A DNA stretch of 64,000 nt. Source: Plumapathes pennacea (taxonomy: Eukaryota; Cnidaria; Anthozoa; Antipatharia; Myriopathidae). Under the pieces are notes generated by a model. That model was given only the letters and a program-made list of their open reading frames with translations. It had not been told where the DNA came from and did no database searches. The stretch is from assembly GCA_964036295.1 (NCBI GenBank), contig OZ038466.1, positions 5,574,501-5,638,500 on the forward strand. Direction: 5' to 3'. Positions 1-12,668 of the stretch are shown here, piece after piece. Position numbers and translations under genes: made by a program. Each line of letters starts with the position of its first letter. Position 1 is the stretch's first letter.

Positions 1-326
1 AATTCCCGATAACTTTTGTACAAGTGAAAATGTTCGTGTCTTGCAAGTATAGTCCTTATTTACAAGAAAAGTTCGTAAACTTTGTAACCTAACGACTTGA
101 CCGTTTCGTTAGAAAAGCAAAGGGCTTGAAGACGGCAAGTTTAATGGATTCGTAAGTTGAGTGACTAACACAGTAAAATAGCACTCTCTTACGATTTTTA
201 AAATTAAAATTTGTACCAACGTTACATGAAAAAGGGATGCGACTTCAGGTAACAATGTTTCCTCGCATTATTCTGTGCGCTACATGCAGATTGCTCTGAA
301 GTCAAGTTTAGGAAATTCTAAGCATA

Positions 327-487
327 CAGTCAACTCTCTCTGAGCGGACACCTCTCTAAGGTGGAAAACATGCACATTTGGTCCTTGCCGTTTTTCACTC
401 GTTTCTCTGTAACTGAACTCTCACTCTCTAAGGCAGACACTCAATGCTAGTCGAGAGGGTGTCCGCCTTAGAGACAGCTCATTGTAT
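327..487. mobile_element. MITE, ACAGTCAACTCTCT family, copy 1
   Basis: A short non-autonomous element starting ACAGTCAACTCTCT and ending in a degraded inverted copy (GTCCGCCTTAGAGA...). The interior has paired GGACACCTCTCTAAG-like and GGTGTCCGCCTTAGAG-like arms. Related copies lie at 39945-40078, 40565-40752, 52504-52655 and 58976-59126. It is in the ADAMTS-like gene upstream of the first visible exon. Bases 1-326 hold nothing else I can identify. Confidence 0.7.
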
Positions 488-543
488 ATACTACGTCAAT
501 TCCTGCAATGCATTTTGTTCAATGTTATTTAATTTGTTCATAG

Positions 544-3500
544 ACCCAAGAATGGTGGCAAAGGTTGCGAAGGTCCAGCAAAATCATGGAAAATCTGCAA
601 TCCGAAAGTAAGCTACGGTGCTTCATGTCGAAAAATTGTAAATGGTACCTGATTTAATGGTACCTTTCCTTTCCTTGCAATGGGATTAAAACAGAAATAG
701 CTTTAACTAAAACATGACAACAACTTTTCCAAACGTAACAAATAATTAGCTCTCCGTGTTCCCTTACAACCTGCGTTCCCTATGGCAAATCTAACAAGAC
801 CAGGCAGAATATCAACTACTTAATTGGATAATTGGGTGTATTCACTAACGTTTACGTTAAGCAGGAATAAAAGTCTGCACAGTTCTGTTCTACGCACAAG
901 CCTAAGTTACTAAACAACAGTAAACTTTCACTTTGTTTTGTGGCTTCGTTTTTGTTAGCCATGTCCACCAGGCAAAAACTGGAGGCAAATACAGTGCGAG
1001 GAAAAAAACTCAAGCTTTACCTTTCGCTACTGGAGAGGTGAGTACAGAGTGAGACAGGACGTCCCAAAAATGTCCGCACAAATGGCACCACGTAAACACG
1101 TTTTTCGACCGTGCAATCACCTTATTTTCGAATCAGCGGCCATTGCTATGAAAACGGCGGCAAATTCAAGACAATGCAGTTATTGTACTTGTAAAACATG
1201 TAAAACCTTAAGACACGATACGCAAGTTATGTTATTAAATATCAGCTGTGCACGAAAAAAAGGAGGTGAAATTTTACTTCAACTTCGAGAGCTTGTTTGG
1301 CGAACTCACAAGCAAATATAAAGGAAAACGGCTTTAGAACTCAAGATAGTTACGGCGCTCTTTTTTTCCATAGACCCCTGCAAACTGATATGTATGTTCG
1401 AAGGGAAAATCGTACTAAAAGCGCGTGTGGCGGACGGTACACGCTGTCGAAGAGATCTACTCAGCAAGGACGTGTGCATAGAGGGCAAGTGCAGGGTAAG
1501 TCCTAACTGCATCACAAACACTCATTCGAGTCTCCTTGTTCAAGAACTCATATAGCCTGCGTAGCAAGCGTTTCCGCCTACAGAGAGACTAAGACTTTTT
1601 AGATTTTTGACCGCGCGAAAATTGGGGCGAGCGCAAAAAGGACGTCCTCCCCCCTCGCCCCAATTTTTGCGCTCGTCCCGCCACTTTTCGCGCGGCAAAA
1701 ATCGAAAAAGTAGTATGCTCTTTGTATCGAGGGGCAACGCTTGCTACGCAGGCTATAACTCATAGTAAATGAAAAACACTGAAATATGCGCAGAAACAAC
1801 CTGTAAAATGAAGCCTGGTTTCACGAGCGACGCAAGCATAAACACAAGAATCCTTATTTCATAGTGAAAACAGTCTTTGACTGATGAGGGTTACCGATTC
1901 AACAACACCCGGTATTTGGTGTAGGAATTGTTTCAATAAGCTTCTAACTCTTTACCATGACCAAAAGTTTGAGTTCAGTGCAACAGTCAGTAAGAAGTAT
2001 CTTTATAATAATACGCTAAGCATCCGTCCGTGTGTCTGTAACGCTCTTTCCCAGGCCCCTTCTATGACGTTATAACGAATGAAATTTAAGATGGCGGCTT
2101 CTACCACCAAAACTTTGACTTTCATGCACAGCACAGTTCTTTTCAAAATCGGAAATGAGTTTGGGAATAAAAGAAAAGCTGTCAGGTTACTGTATATTGA
2201 ACTATTGGGGCCGGTGTAAGAAAAAACGAGATTTTGATGACGGGATGAAGCAGCAACTTTAGCACAACTTCTATGTCGAAGTTGGCACATTTGACTGTAA
2301 ACTAAGTCCAAACTACTCTTAGACAGTAATTTTCACTTCGGAAAGGAAAAGAAAAAGAGGTTTGGTCGCAAAAAGAAACAACAAGAAGTTAAAAAGGAAA
2401 ACCGGGTACACCTAACCGGCCCGATGACAACACGGTGGTCGGGGGAGGGCTGCCCGGCCCCCAAGCCAGATCGAGGAGCAACCCGCTAACACCCGTCTAC
2501 GCCTAACTTCTAGATCAAACGGGGAGAGATAATTCGGGCCCCAAGCCATAGTGAATTATCCCTTGCCCGGAAGAGCGCAGTAGATGTCAGAAATAAAGAA
2601 ACAAACTTCCCAGTATTTTACAGGGTCCTGCTGTTAAGTATTATTTTGCGTCGACGCATATTAAATAAGTTTTACTAAAAATACGATATTCGCAAATGTT
2701 CCCTCGCTCAAATGGCCACTAAAACGTGGCCTGTGATTGCTCGATTGCTTACATTATAGGATTTAATCGATGTGAGTTTATGATAAAGTCTATGTAGATA
2801 TAATGATAGTCAGAGCAAATAGAAAGCAGCCGAGTGACTGTTTGATGCATCTATGGCAGTCTGTAGGGTGCGACGATGTATTGGAGTCTGGAGTAAAGCG
2901 AGATCGCTGCGGCAAGTGTGCTGGAGACAGCGCATCCTGTAAACTCGTCAAGGGAGAGTATGATGAGAAGTTATGTACGAGTACAGGTGCGTATATAATC
3001 CTACGTACTTTAGCCATGATTCTGGTGCACAGTAAGCGGTATTTTAAAATGCTTGCAAGTGAGGAGCTTCTCATAAAACCCTGGTTTACTTAACGTAGTT
3101 CTTCCCTCATTTCCTTCTCCTCATTCCCAAGTTGAGCTGCAAAAGAACTGACAATTCTACTGTTTGTTAACTAATCTTTCCGTTCGTAGGAATCTCCAAA
3201 CCATGTAAAATACTCGAAGTCCCGGTTGGCGCAACTTCCGTCTACGTACAGAAGAAAGCAGCCGAAAGGAATCTGCTAAGTACTGAGGACTACCAGTTTT
3301 ATTTATCTTGTGTTCTGGTTTCTATTTCAGTTTTTTAACTTAATGCCCTTTCATACTTTTTATATATTTTTCCCCCAATTTGGGTGCTATTTTTCATCTT
3401 GTATCGTTGAGCATTGGCTTAGGGATGTCTCCCAGAAAACTTGTATTTTTATCAAGTAAGTTGAATGAGTGGGTCTACTAAATTCTAAGCCCTTTTTACC

Positions 3501-6041
3501 CCCTTTATAATTCTCGCGACTCTTCGTTGTCCTTTTAGTGCCACTTGCATTTTTGGCGAAGCTCTTGAGGTACTTTTTCAAAGAGTACTAACATCAACAA
3601 TCTATCACAATCGAAATGATGTTGAAATAACTACAACATCTTTAGAGTAAACATTAATACGGTTTTAAATATCCTGGATTAAGTCTAAACTTTTCTCTCG
3701 TCTTTAAATATGAAGGTTTCGCTACATCACTTCTTTGATCACCAACCCTGGAGTTTCTTGAACATAAGATTAGGAGTAAGAATTTAGTTAAACTTCTGGA
3801 TTAGCTTATTGTAATCGGGCTTTAGGCTACAAATCCGCGACATTCTTCACTCACAGGTGTACAGGACAAAAATGGCAAGTACATTTTCCGCGTCCCAAGT
3901 TGGAGCACTATGACCACAGCAGCCGGGACAAACGTTTACTTGTATCACAAAAAAAATGCAGATCAAGACAAAATCTTCATCCCAGGACCAACCACTGAAC
4001 TACTAACTGTCGTTGTAAGTTGCGCTTCGCATATCGTAAAATCTTGTGTTTATGATTTTTTGTTTGTTTGTTTTCTTTTCTTTTTTCCGGGCTTAGTTGC
4101 TTTATAACTGCGAAAATCACCTTCACTGTAAAGCCAGGCAGTGCAGGAATATACAGCACAGGTTAATTCTATCATTAGCTAAAAGACAGTACGAATCCGT
4201 ATCTCGACTTTGCTTCGAAAGAACATTGCAGTGTGCACATTCGAAAAACATTCAGTGCGCTCCAAAATAGTTCACATGCAATCTTGTGATAAAGAACTTC
4301 GGGCACCATCAACAAAGATTCACTAACAAAGAAAAATTGAAAGGCACGCCGTTTACATGTTTTCTGTTTTTTTTAATTTCAGCGTGTTTCTGGATACACT
4401 CCTTCGGGTGTGGTGTACAAGATGTGCGATAGGCGTTTCAAAACAAGCATCAAGAAGAAGGACTTTTCATGGAAGGTGCCGGCATGGAACGCATGCTCAG
4501 AGACTTGTGGTGAAGGTACAGTAATTTGATTTTTAGATACTTCTATAGACCACAATTTCCTAGGAATTTCTGTAGACAACAATCGGTGGATATATATCGG
4601 GAATTGTTTAGTGTCTTAGTGAAGGTAAAAGACAATGTGGACTAAGGAAAGCTACATGTCAATGAACAGATTATGTTGCAGCTTTAACTTAGCATTAAGG
4701 GATTGATGGGTTTGCACACAATTTTGACAAGTCCGTACATTAAGAATAAACATTGAAAACATTAAGTAATTTCACCTACAGGTACACGAACAAGAACGGT
4801 TGAATGTTCAAGAAGAGACGACACATCTTATGTGCGTGATAATAAATGTCGCGGCAGAAAACCACAGTCCGATGAAAAGTGCAACCAGCAGCCATGCGGC
4901 GCTGAGTAAGTTAAGCGTTTTCTATCGCTGACCGGTTTTATCGCTAGAGTTGCCGCATGCTAAGTGTAGAATCCCAGAGAAGCTACACAGAAATCCCACA
5001 GAAGCCACGAAGGCTTCGCTACAATACACTCGATTACACAAGTTTCCCGCCCCTCTAGTTCCCCGGATGTGACGCTCAAGTACGACCGCTGTACAGTCAC
5101 GTGTCCGTATTGCAGATACACTACACTAAGTTTGTATACGATCGCTAGAAAATTTAAACACTTCCTTGAAGAGAACACAGCGATCATTATGGAAACAAGG
5201 CTTTACAACCAAGTCCACATACCAGCATTTCATATAACATGAACTGTACCACTATTGGCTAGCAATATAACCGAACTACCTTGACTAACAGACACCTGAA
5301 ATACTTTATATTGAGTGTCATACACCTCATTGTGTCCTAGCTTCATATCAATGAACGCGAGGTTAGCCCGATGTTAGCCAGCGGCTTTGGCAGTACGGAC
5401 CGAGCCGCAGACGGTATTGAACCAATCAGTGCACGCGAACACTAATAAAAGTCTTCTGATATTTAAGTTTTACCGAGACAATGTTCGCGGGAACTCTTAT
5501 GCGAATTATCGTAAAACCACAAAACTAAGTTCTCAGAAACATTACCAGTCACACGGTACTCTTCTTCTCGTAGATGGTACACGACAACATGGTCAAAATG
5601 CTCAAGAACGTGCGGGAAAGGATTTCAAGCCCGAGAAATCGTATGCCGCAGAAAACTCGCCAAGGATAAGTACGAGATTCTGCCCGAGAGTCGTTGCAGT
5701 GGCACAAAACCAACCAACACAGTCAGGCAAGATTGCAATAAGTTTGCATGTCCAGCCGAGTGGACACCTTCACCGTGGTCAGAGGTGCGCGTACATAATA
5801 TAAATGAAATTGTTAATATATATATATGGCTGTGAGATATATCATCAACGCTCTTAAATTCCACTTATCTCCGCACGGCCATATGATATCCTCCGTTACA
5901 TAACCACTAACCTTCTTCTTACCTCTCTTAACTTCACACATTCCTTTTAGTGTCTATCGATGAACCACACCGAGTAAAATATGACGCCTTGCCCTCTATC
6001 ACGGAGTTCCAAAACCAGTTTCAGCGAGCTTTTTTTATTTT

Positions 6042-6072
<31 letters not shown>

Positions 6073-7516
6073 CTTCTTTATTTATTTATTTTATTTTATT
6101 TTTGCTATACTAAGTACCTCCGATCGATGAATTTGTCTAAAAAGATAAATATAGGTATTTTTTATCAACTATTGACATATCCTCTGCCGAAGTACAACCT
6201 CGTCTATTGTACGATTCTCCGTTTATGCGAGGACGTTGCTTGAAAGTTCATTGCGAGGTGATCAAGCAAATGCGTGGCTATACGCTGTTTTTACCTAAAA
6301 CTGTCATTCACAACTTGCAGTGTTCAAAAACATGTGGTGATGGTACAAAGACAAGAAGTCTGCATTGCCAAAACTTGGACGATCTCGGAAAATTTGTGCA
6401 AGTTCATCCAGTGCTGTGCCACCATGCAGTCAAGCCTCTCACAGAGTCACCGTGCAACGCAAACGCACCGTGTCCAAGTAAGAGAATGGAATACATGTAC
6501 TCATTTTAATATTTAACCCAGCTGTTCAATTTGTGTAATCTGCCAAAATGTGCTGAAGTATTCTGTTAACTGTTTGATTGCGATTTCTTGTATTCTGGGT
6601 CGATTTAGCGCTCAGTGGTTTGCGTGTTGAGACACACTCCAACCCAGCTGTTCAATTTGTGTAATCTGCCAAAATGTGCTGAAGTATTCTGTTAACTGTT
6701 TGATTGCGATTTCTTGTATTCTGGGTCGATTTAGCGCTCAGTGGTTTGCGTGTTGAGACACACTCCAACCCAGCTGTTCAATTTGTGTAATCTGCCAAAA
6801 TGTGCTGAAGTATTCTGTTAACTGTTTGATTGCGATTTCTTGTATTCTGGGTCGATTTAGCGCTCAGTGGTTTGCGTGTTGAGACACACTCCAACCCAGC
6901 TGTTCAATTTGTGTAATCTGCCAAAATGTGCTGAAGTATTCTGTTAACTGTTTGATTGCGATTTCTTGTATTCTGGGTCGATTTAGCGCTCAGTGATTTG
7001 CGTGTTGAGACACACTCCAAATCAATGAATTGCTTCCTTTCTTTAAAAACAATCACGTTACCTCCCTCTCCCTTCCTTTGTCCACAGTGCTGTTCCTAAC
7101 AACATTTAATAGGGGGAGGGGGAGGGGGAGGGGAGGGGGCCGAAGTATCTCAATTTTTTGTCCAAGATTGTAGATATTCTGTGGTAATAAATAGCATTTA
7201 TTGCATTTTAGCCAAACCAAGCTTGGAGTACACCGCTCTGGGATGCTTTAGAGATGCCTATCCTCGGGCACTTAGCCAGATTGTGGCGAACTATCGAGGA
7301 GATTTAGATTGGGAGGATACCTCCAAAGTTGTGAACGAGTGTGCCAGACAAGTCCGCGAGAGGTATCCAAGGAATAATGTATTTGCTATCCAGTTCTATG
7401 GAGAATGCTGGACTGACGATGAAGGAGAGTCCCGTTATGACATGTACGGTTCTTCAAACGACTGCTGGGCAAACATTGGAGTGGAAGCCACCTTATATGC
7501 CTACAAGTTTAAGTGA
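544..7516 (+). CDS. ADAMTS-like secreted protein, 3' part (5' end outside window)
   Basis: Eleven phase-compatible exons: 544-607, 959-1037, 1374-1495, 2860-2986, 3190-3279, 3857-4014, 4383-4515, 4782-4905, 5574-5784, 6321-6477 and 7212-7516 (about 522 residues). The module order is that of ADAMTS proteases: the end of a TSP1 repeat (NGGKGCEGP), a cysteine-rich domain (DPCKLICMFEGK, VADGTRC), the cysteine motif GCDDVLESGVKRDRCGKC, a spacer (KPCKILEVPVGATSVYV) and then three TSP1 repeats (WNACSETCGEG, WSKCSRTCGKG, WSECSKTCGDG). The last exon adds an unusual domain of about 95 residues with four cysteines (GCFRDAYPRAL, NECAR, YGECW, NDCW) that I know only as a cnidarian-type or WSC-like module. 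Family members act in the extracellular matrix. Whether this one keeps a metalloprotease domain cannot be seen, because the catalytic exons would lie upstream, so it could also be a non-catalytic ADAMTSL/papilin type. The TGA at 7514-7516 overlaps a donor-like AAGTGAGT, so a further exon is possible but not needed. Confidence 0.85.
1552..1756. mobile_element. Hairpin MITE with 20-bp terminal inverted repeats
   Basis: Bases 1552-1573 (ATAGCCTGCGTAGCAAGCG...) are matched in inverted orientation by 1735-1756 (...CGCTTGCTACGCAGGCTAT). Further inside, TTGACCGCGCGAAAATTGG pairs with a GCGCGGCAAAAATCG arm, so most of the element can fold. It sits in an intron of the ADAMTS-like gene. No coding capacity. 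Confidence 0.8.
2030..2580. repeat. Dispersed ~550-bp repeat (inverted relative to 54690-55220)
   Basis: The GC-rich core at about 2420-2520 (GGTCGGGGGAGGGCTGCCC, CCAGATCGAGGAGCAACCCG) is the reverse complement of sequence at 54720-54830. The flanks also match in inverted order: TTTGGTCGCAAAAAGAAAC here against GTTTCTTTTGCGACTAAAC there, and the ATGGCGGCTT/CAAAATCTCG segments. A dispersed retroelement or SINE is the simplest reading. It lies in the intron between the exons ending at 1495 and starting at 2860. I see no internal promoter or tail that fixes the class. Confidence 0.65.
6030..6100. repeat. (TTTA)n microsatellite
   Basis: About 70 bp of TTTA/TTTTA repeats in the intron between the ADAMTS-like exons ending at 5784 and starting at 6321. 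Confidence 0.85.
6515..7018. repeat. Four-copy 126-bp tandem array
   Basis: Four successive units begin AACCCAGCTGTTCAATTTG at 6515, 6641, 6767 and 6893 and end at about 7018. The period is exactly 126 bp. The copies are almost identical; one visible change is CAGTGATTT instead of CAGTGGTTT in the fourth copy. The array lies in the last intron of the ADAMTS-like gene, about 190 bp before the last exon. Near-identity suggests recent expansion. Confidence 0.95.
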
Positions 7517-10200
7517 GTCAATACTGACTGCTTATTTTAGAAGAACTGGTGTTCTCTTAAGATAACACTGCTTTGAACTAAATCAGGGCAGGCTGTACTG
7601 TAAATTTTTCTGCCAGTTAGTTCCAAGGTAACAGCTGTGACCTTAAGTACTTGTTGCGTATCGGTCAGTAATACACCTAAGCTAATAATGGAACTGACTA
7701 AACAAATGTCACTGAGGCCCAGATTAAACGTCAATCTTAGCATGCATCAAACTCAATGCAAATGAGCAAAATCCATTGTTTGAGCTAATTTGCATTGAGT
7801 TCGATGCATTCTAAGATCTATGTTTAACCCAGGCCTAACTCATCAAAATACTCTTTCATACTCATCAAATATTAGAAAGTGATATTGCTATCAATCTCAT
7901 ATTTGATAACCCTAGACAATCCCTTATTTTTCTTAGCCTGTGGATACAAAGCTAAACATCAATTCAGGACACCCTACCCCCTGCACCTCTGTGAGGAGGC
8001 TTTATCTGCAGGCTATAGGTTTTGTCCATATGTAGCCACTGTGAATGTCTCAGTCCATTGCTTAGTTAATAATTAATCTAGTCTAAAGCATCACTTTTAG
8101 CTTGCTCATTCTCACACTTTCTTTTGGTTAGCATCAATCCTTCGTAAAAATTGCTTCCCCACATAAAATTTAGACCCTTGGGTATTTGGACTTCTCTATA
8201 ATGTTTCAATATGTCCAAATGCACATCTCTCTTGATTCTTCTACTCTAAAGAAGCAGAATTATCACAGCAATTCCATCTTTGCAGCACAAGTTAACCACT
8301 TTCATTTTTTTGTATTTCTAGTTAAATCCAAGACCAAGACATAATGCCAACAAGCTACAGAAATTACCTCAAATACACATTAGAAACATGCAGAAATCTT
8401 AATCAACTGTAGAGAATAATCATGTTTCACAGTACTTAACATTAAATAAAGTTGACTATACTCTTGTGAGTTAATTGTTACTTGGCAAAAACATTCAAAG
8501 GGGATACTGCCTGCAATGTACCATAAACTTTCCAACAAGCCCACAGTAATGGTCATGCATCAGACAATGGATATGGTCTTGTTAACTTTTCCAAATGTCC
8601 CATTAATTTTCATTGGGTGGAACAAAATGATCCCAAAAATGATTGGGCCAGTTTCATCATCCCAATTTATTTGTATTCCAATTACCTTGGGATTTATTGG
8701 AAACCTATCAATGTATTTAATGTTTTGTGCAGTATGTTCTGAATGAAAAGTGCTGTCTTGGCACACTGATAAACAGACTGTTCCGTACAGCACATACTAA
8801 AATCTGGACAACAGGCCATTCAAAAAAGAGACGAGAAATACTGTGTGACTGACTGAAGCAACCATGTTATACGAGATATCCTCCATCACGTCATATTGCA
8901 TCGAGATCGTATCGAACTCTAGCTATCGTGGCAAACACCTGGCACGTCCTTACCTGGATTCATTCCAGTCACTCGACATTTCCAAGCGGTTGCAACTTTC
9001 ATTTTAAGTCGGTTGGTGTTGCGATCATCCTAAAAATAAACAACCCGCGCAAATCACCAGGCACTTCACCCCGAATTTCCAACCGAGGGGAACTAACGCC
9101 TAGTTACCAGTTTTATCGACAGTTCATGACGTCAAGCTGTGTCGGAAAAACCCATACATTTTCAGCTTGTTGTGCCTTAAGAAAGTTACGCAAAGCTTAA
9201 AAGAAAGCGAATCTAGTCATTGCTTGTCCTTTCAAGCAAGCAAGCGTCCTGCAAACTCATGGGTAAGCAGGCAAGCGACTTCCAATTGACGATCCTAAAT
9301 GGATGTCTTTACAAGTTCATCCAGGTAATCCAAATACTCACTTTTGGTTTATTTTTCCGAAACGCATAAAATATTCAGGAAATCTTGCTGGGACTATAAA
9401 GAAACTGCCCATTAATAACCGGGCGCGAGAAACAAGAGAAAAGTTTTGCCAACATTAAACGCTTTTCAAACACTAGGAGATTAAGTTTCCGCTGACCAGC
9501 TCTGCACATTAGCGAGAATCGTAAACGAACAACACTTGAGGCAATAAACGCCAAGAATATTGTGTTAATCCACACAATTTCAATGATTGGTAGGTACGAT
9601 AAAGCTTTATCCCATCAGTTCAAATAGTGATCTTGCGAAGGACTGACATTTTGAATACATCTCTTGTCACAGTCAATATCGAAAACAAAAAAGCAGAAGC
9701 GCATGCCTATTGACGCATTAAAAATAAACTCTGAGTGCAAAAGTTGGACATTAAATGATTCTGGGGTATGAAAGGAGCTAAAGCAAGGTTATTATGAGCG
9801 GCCGTTGCAATTATTCGTAATGTAACGGAGCGACGATACGAAGTATAAGATAATGCGGAGTTTTCTGCTATATCTCCACAAATCATAATTTTTAAATCAA
9901 ATCCATAATTCACTGAACAGAACTATGCACATCAACTCTCCACAATAATTTTCGGGCCAAACGAATGGTTTGCACAGGGAAGGCCTCGTGTTGAAACAGC
10001 CAAAATCTATCTCGGCCCTTACTTTTTGCTTGTAAGTATTTGATAGTACTATTTACATGCAGCCTATAGTTTGGCATCATAATTACTTTGGCACAGTCAG
10101 TATACCTTGGTTCAGCATGACCGTATAATGTCATGTACTTCGACTTAGTCACAAAGAGAACTTAGAAGTAAATAGAATCGAAATTGCTGCCAGGCGTCCG
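7517..10200. other. Intergenic stretch without a recognisable gene
   Basis: Apart from the hairpin at 7714-7836 I find only short frames without domain, splice or codon-bias support. Most of 7850-8800 is AT-rich. The segment 8870-9200 is more GC-balanced but has no recognisable product on either strand. Confidence 0.6.
7714..7836. mobile_element. Short foldback/MITE
   Basis: About 48-bp imperfect arms: AGGCCCAGATTAAACG...ATGCATCAAACTCAATGC at 7715-7760 and its inverted counterpart GCATTGAGTTCGATGC...GTTTAACCCAGGCCT at 7792-7835, around a short loop. Non-coding and intergenic. Confidence 0.75.
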
Positions 10201-10752
10201 CTAAGGGGTTTTAATTTATTCTCTTTTCTGCAATTGTCCTCTGTGAAAACGTGTACTGTTTATTGACATCTCTTGTTAAATTGTTTTCTTGTGAATAATC
10301 ACAGGCACGATTCTTTGGTTGTGTTGGTAATAAAATATAGGCAGCTAAATTTTAGTCACTGATGGCTATAATCTTTACGATGAACTGTTATATGGTTATA
10401 TATCAACAATTTATACAAATAGCCAGGATCTATATAGCCAGGATACTCACAAAGATAAATAAATATTTATTTAAGATGGGAAATTGGGCGCAGAAATCTA
10501 AATAAAGTTTCAATTAATTGATTTTCTACAGGAAACTGTCTATCTAACTGTATTACAATCGAATCTGCTGCCTTTCTCTATTATGAATTGCGCGGTATAT
10601 AGGAGACGGGCAAAATTTAAAGAGAGCTCTTTTCCGCAAAGACTGAAAGTAAATAGTGTGGGCTGACGATCAAATACAAACAGTGCATGCTTCTGACGGC
10701 TGACACAAACTCATGTTGGTGTTAACGAATTTGTCTCCAGAAAAATCGAGTT

Positions 10753-11669
10753 ATGGAATATAACCTCTCGAACAGTGACACTCCGTCACAGTCTTGCACG
10801 TTGAACTCAACAACTGAAACATTGCAGCAGTTGTGTCTAATAACACTGTCTGGATTTCTTGCTCTTGCATCAGTTATTGGGAACTCTTTGGTGATCCTGG
10901 CTATTTGTCGTACTCCCACACTGCGTCGAACAATCGACAACTGGTTTCTTACATCACTGACTGTCGCGGACATCCTTGCTGGAGTGATAAACGTACCTGT
11001 TTTCATTTCAAATTTAGTTTCTTATCGCGTTTCCTTTCAAACCCAAAACAACCATCTAAGAAATTTCCTAGATGTCACTACAGTAATGATTTTCACTGCA
11101 TCTGCATGCAGTCTCAGTGCGATGAGTGTGGATAGATTTATTTCGGTCAGATTTGCTCTCAGGTACAACAGTATGACGCCACAAAAGTGTCTATGTGCAA
11201 TAGCATCAATATGAATCTTTTCTCTGATGTTCATTGTACAGCACTTGGTCTCCACTTACATTGTCAACTCTCGTGAGGCGTTGGCGGTCTTGAGTACAAT
11301 CGTTCTGGTTGCACCATGTGTAGTTACAATTTGCTTGCCATGTCTACATTCTTAAAGAGGCTTTGCGTCAGTCTCTCAGTATTGCGGCCTTGAGTGTACA
11401 AGAACACGCTCAACAATCACATATACAAAGACTGAACTTGACGGTAGCTTTAGTTGTGGGAGTCAACCTTTCATGTGTACTTCCTATGGTGATATACTTG
11501 ATAAATTTTCTCGCAGTTGGCTGCCGAGGATTGAATGTTTCGTGGTTGAATTGGTCGTTCTTCATGGGTTACTTTGAGTAGCGCCTTTAATCCTTGGATA
11601 TACGGACTGAGAAGAAACGAATTTCGCTAGGCTTTCAAGAAACTACTCCGGCCGTGTGCCGCTTCATGA
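10753..11669 (+). pseudogene. Class A GPCR pseudogene (paralogue of the gene at 12669)
   Basis: Collinear with the intact gene at 12669-13583 over its whole length and starting with an ATG in the same context (MEYNLSNSDTPSQSC against MEHKLSNSETPAQSC). The first 153 codons are open and contain the TM1 motif GNSLVILAICR and the TM3 motif SVDRFISVRFALRY. It is broken in at least three places. A TGA at 11212-11214 replaces the TM4 Trp codon. One extra T in ACAATTTGC near 11330 shifts the frame. One extra T in TACTTTGAGTAG near 11573 shifts it again before the NPxxY-equivalent. Downstream sequence still matches the paralogue to the equivalent of its C-terminus (CGGCCGTGTGCC). A truncated product ending after TM3/ICL2 is conceivable but would not be a receptor. 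Confidence 0.9.
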
Positions 11670-12668
11670 CTAGCATTTGAGAACTCTACCAGTCCCGGAA
11701 ACTCAGTGTTGGAGCCTTGGTATAGCAAATAAACTTCTAGTTTCTTATTTCCAAGAACCTCAAACGCGGGCTGTTGATACTCTTTATTGCATTCTTATCA
11801 TTACGGAAAAGAAAGCGTTGTGGAATATTTATATATACATTCACGTCCACCTCACACACTCCGCAAGAAACGTAGAGACTGAGTTATGTCAAAGATCTGT
11901 CGCGGGTCAACATTTTGACCCTCTGACTGCCACTTCTCTGCGCAAATCAAACTTAAAATAACAAAAAACATAAAATTTCTCCAAACATCTAGAGTGGTCA
12001 CATCCTTGGATTTCGATTGACAGTTTAAGCATTTGGGCGTCGTAATTACTTGGTTTAGGGTTTCGAAAATTATCCGCCAAAAACCACTACTATAATTTCC
12101 ACAGTTAACTTAGCTTAGCGCGTGACTGCATCATGACCTTTACTTCAACCAAGTGGGAGTTGCTTATTTTTTCTCTGTGATTTTGCTCTGTAGTACTTAT
12201 TGTATTCATGTGACTTATTTCAGGCATGATCCTTTGGTTAGAGTAATGATATAAACAGCAAAATTTTACTGATAAATACTTAACACATTTAATCTTTACG
12301 AGGAACTGCATGTTATATGGTTATATACAATATATTCTGAATTATTTATTAATCTCTACAGAAACGTTAGTTTTTCATAACTGCCTAGTCACAAAGATAA
12401 ATTCATTTTTAATCAATAAGTAAAATTGGATGTAGAAATCTAGTGTAAATAAAGTTTCAATTAATTTACTTTCTACGGGATACTGCCCGTCTCTATTATA
12501 ATTGCGTGGCAGGAGAAGAGCAAAGTTCATAGACAGCTGTTTTTCGCATAACGACTGAAGGCAAACATAATCGACGATCTAGTGCGAACGGTGCATCCTT
12601 CTGACTTATGGCGCAAACTACGTGTACATGTGGATGTTAACAAAATTTGTAACCAAAAGAATTGGAGT

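Noticed and set aside
12582..12668. Extending the GPCR upstream to 12582
   Set aside because: That position is GTG, not ATG, and the paralogue's ATG aligns with 12669.
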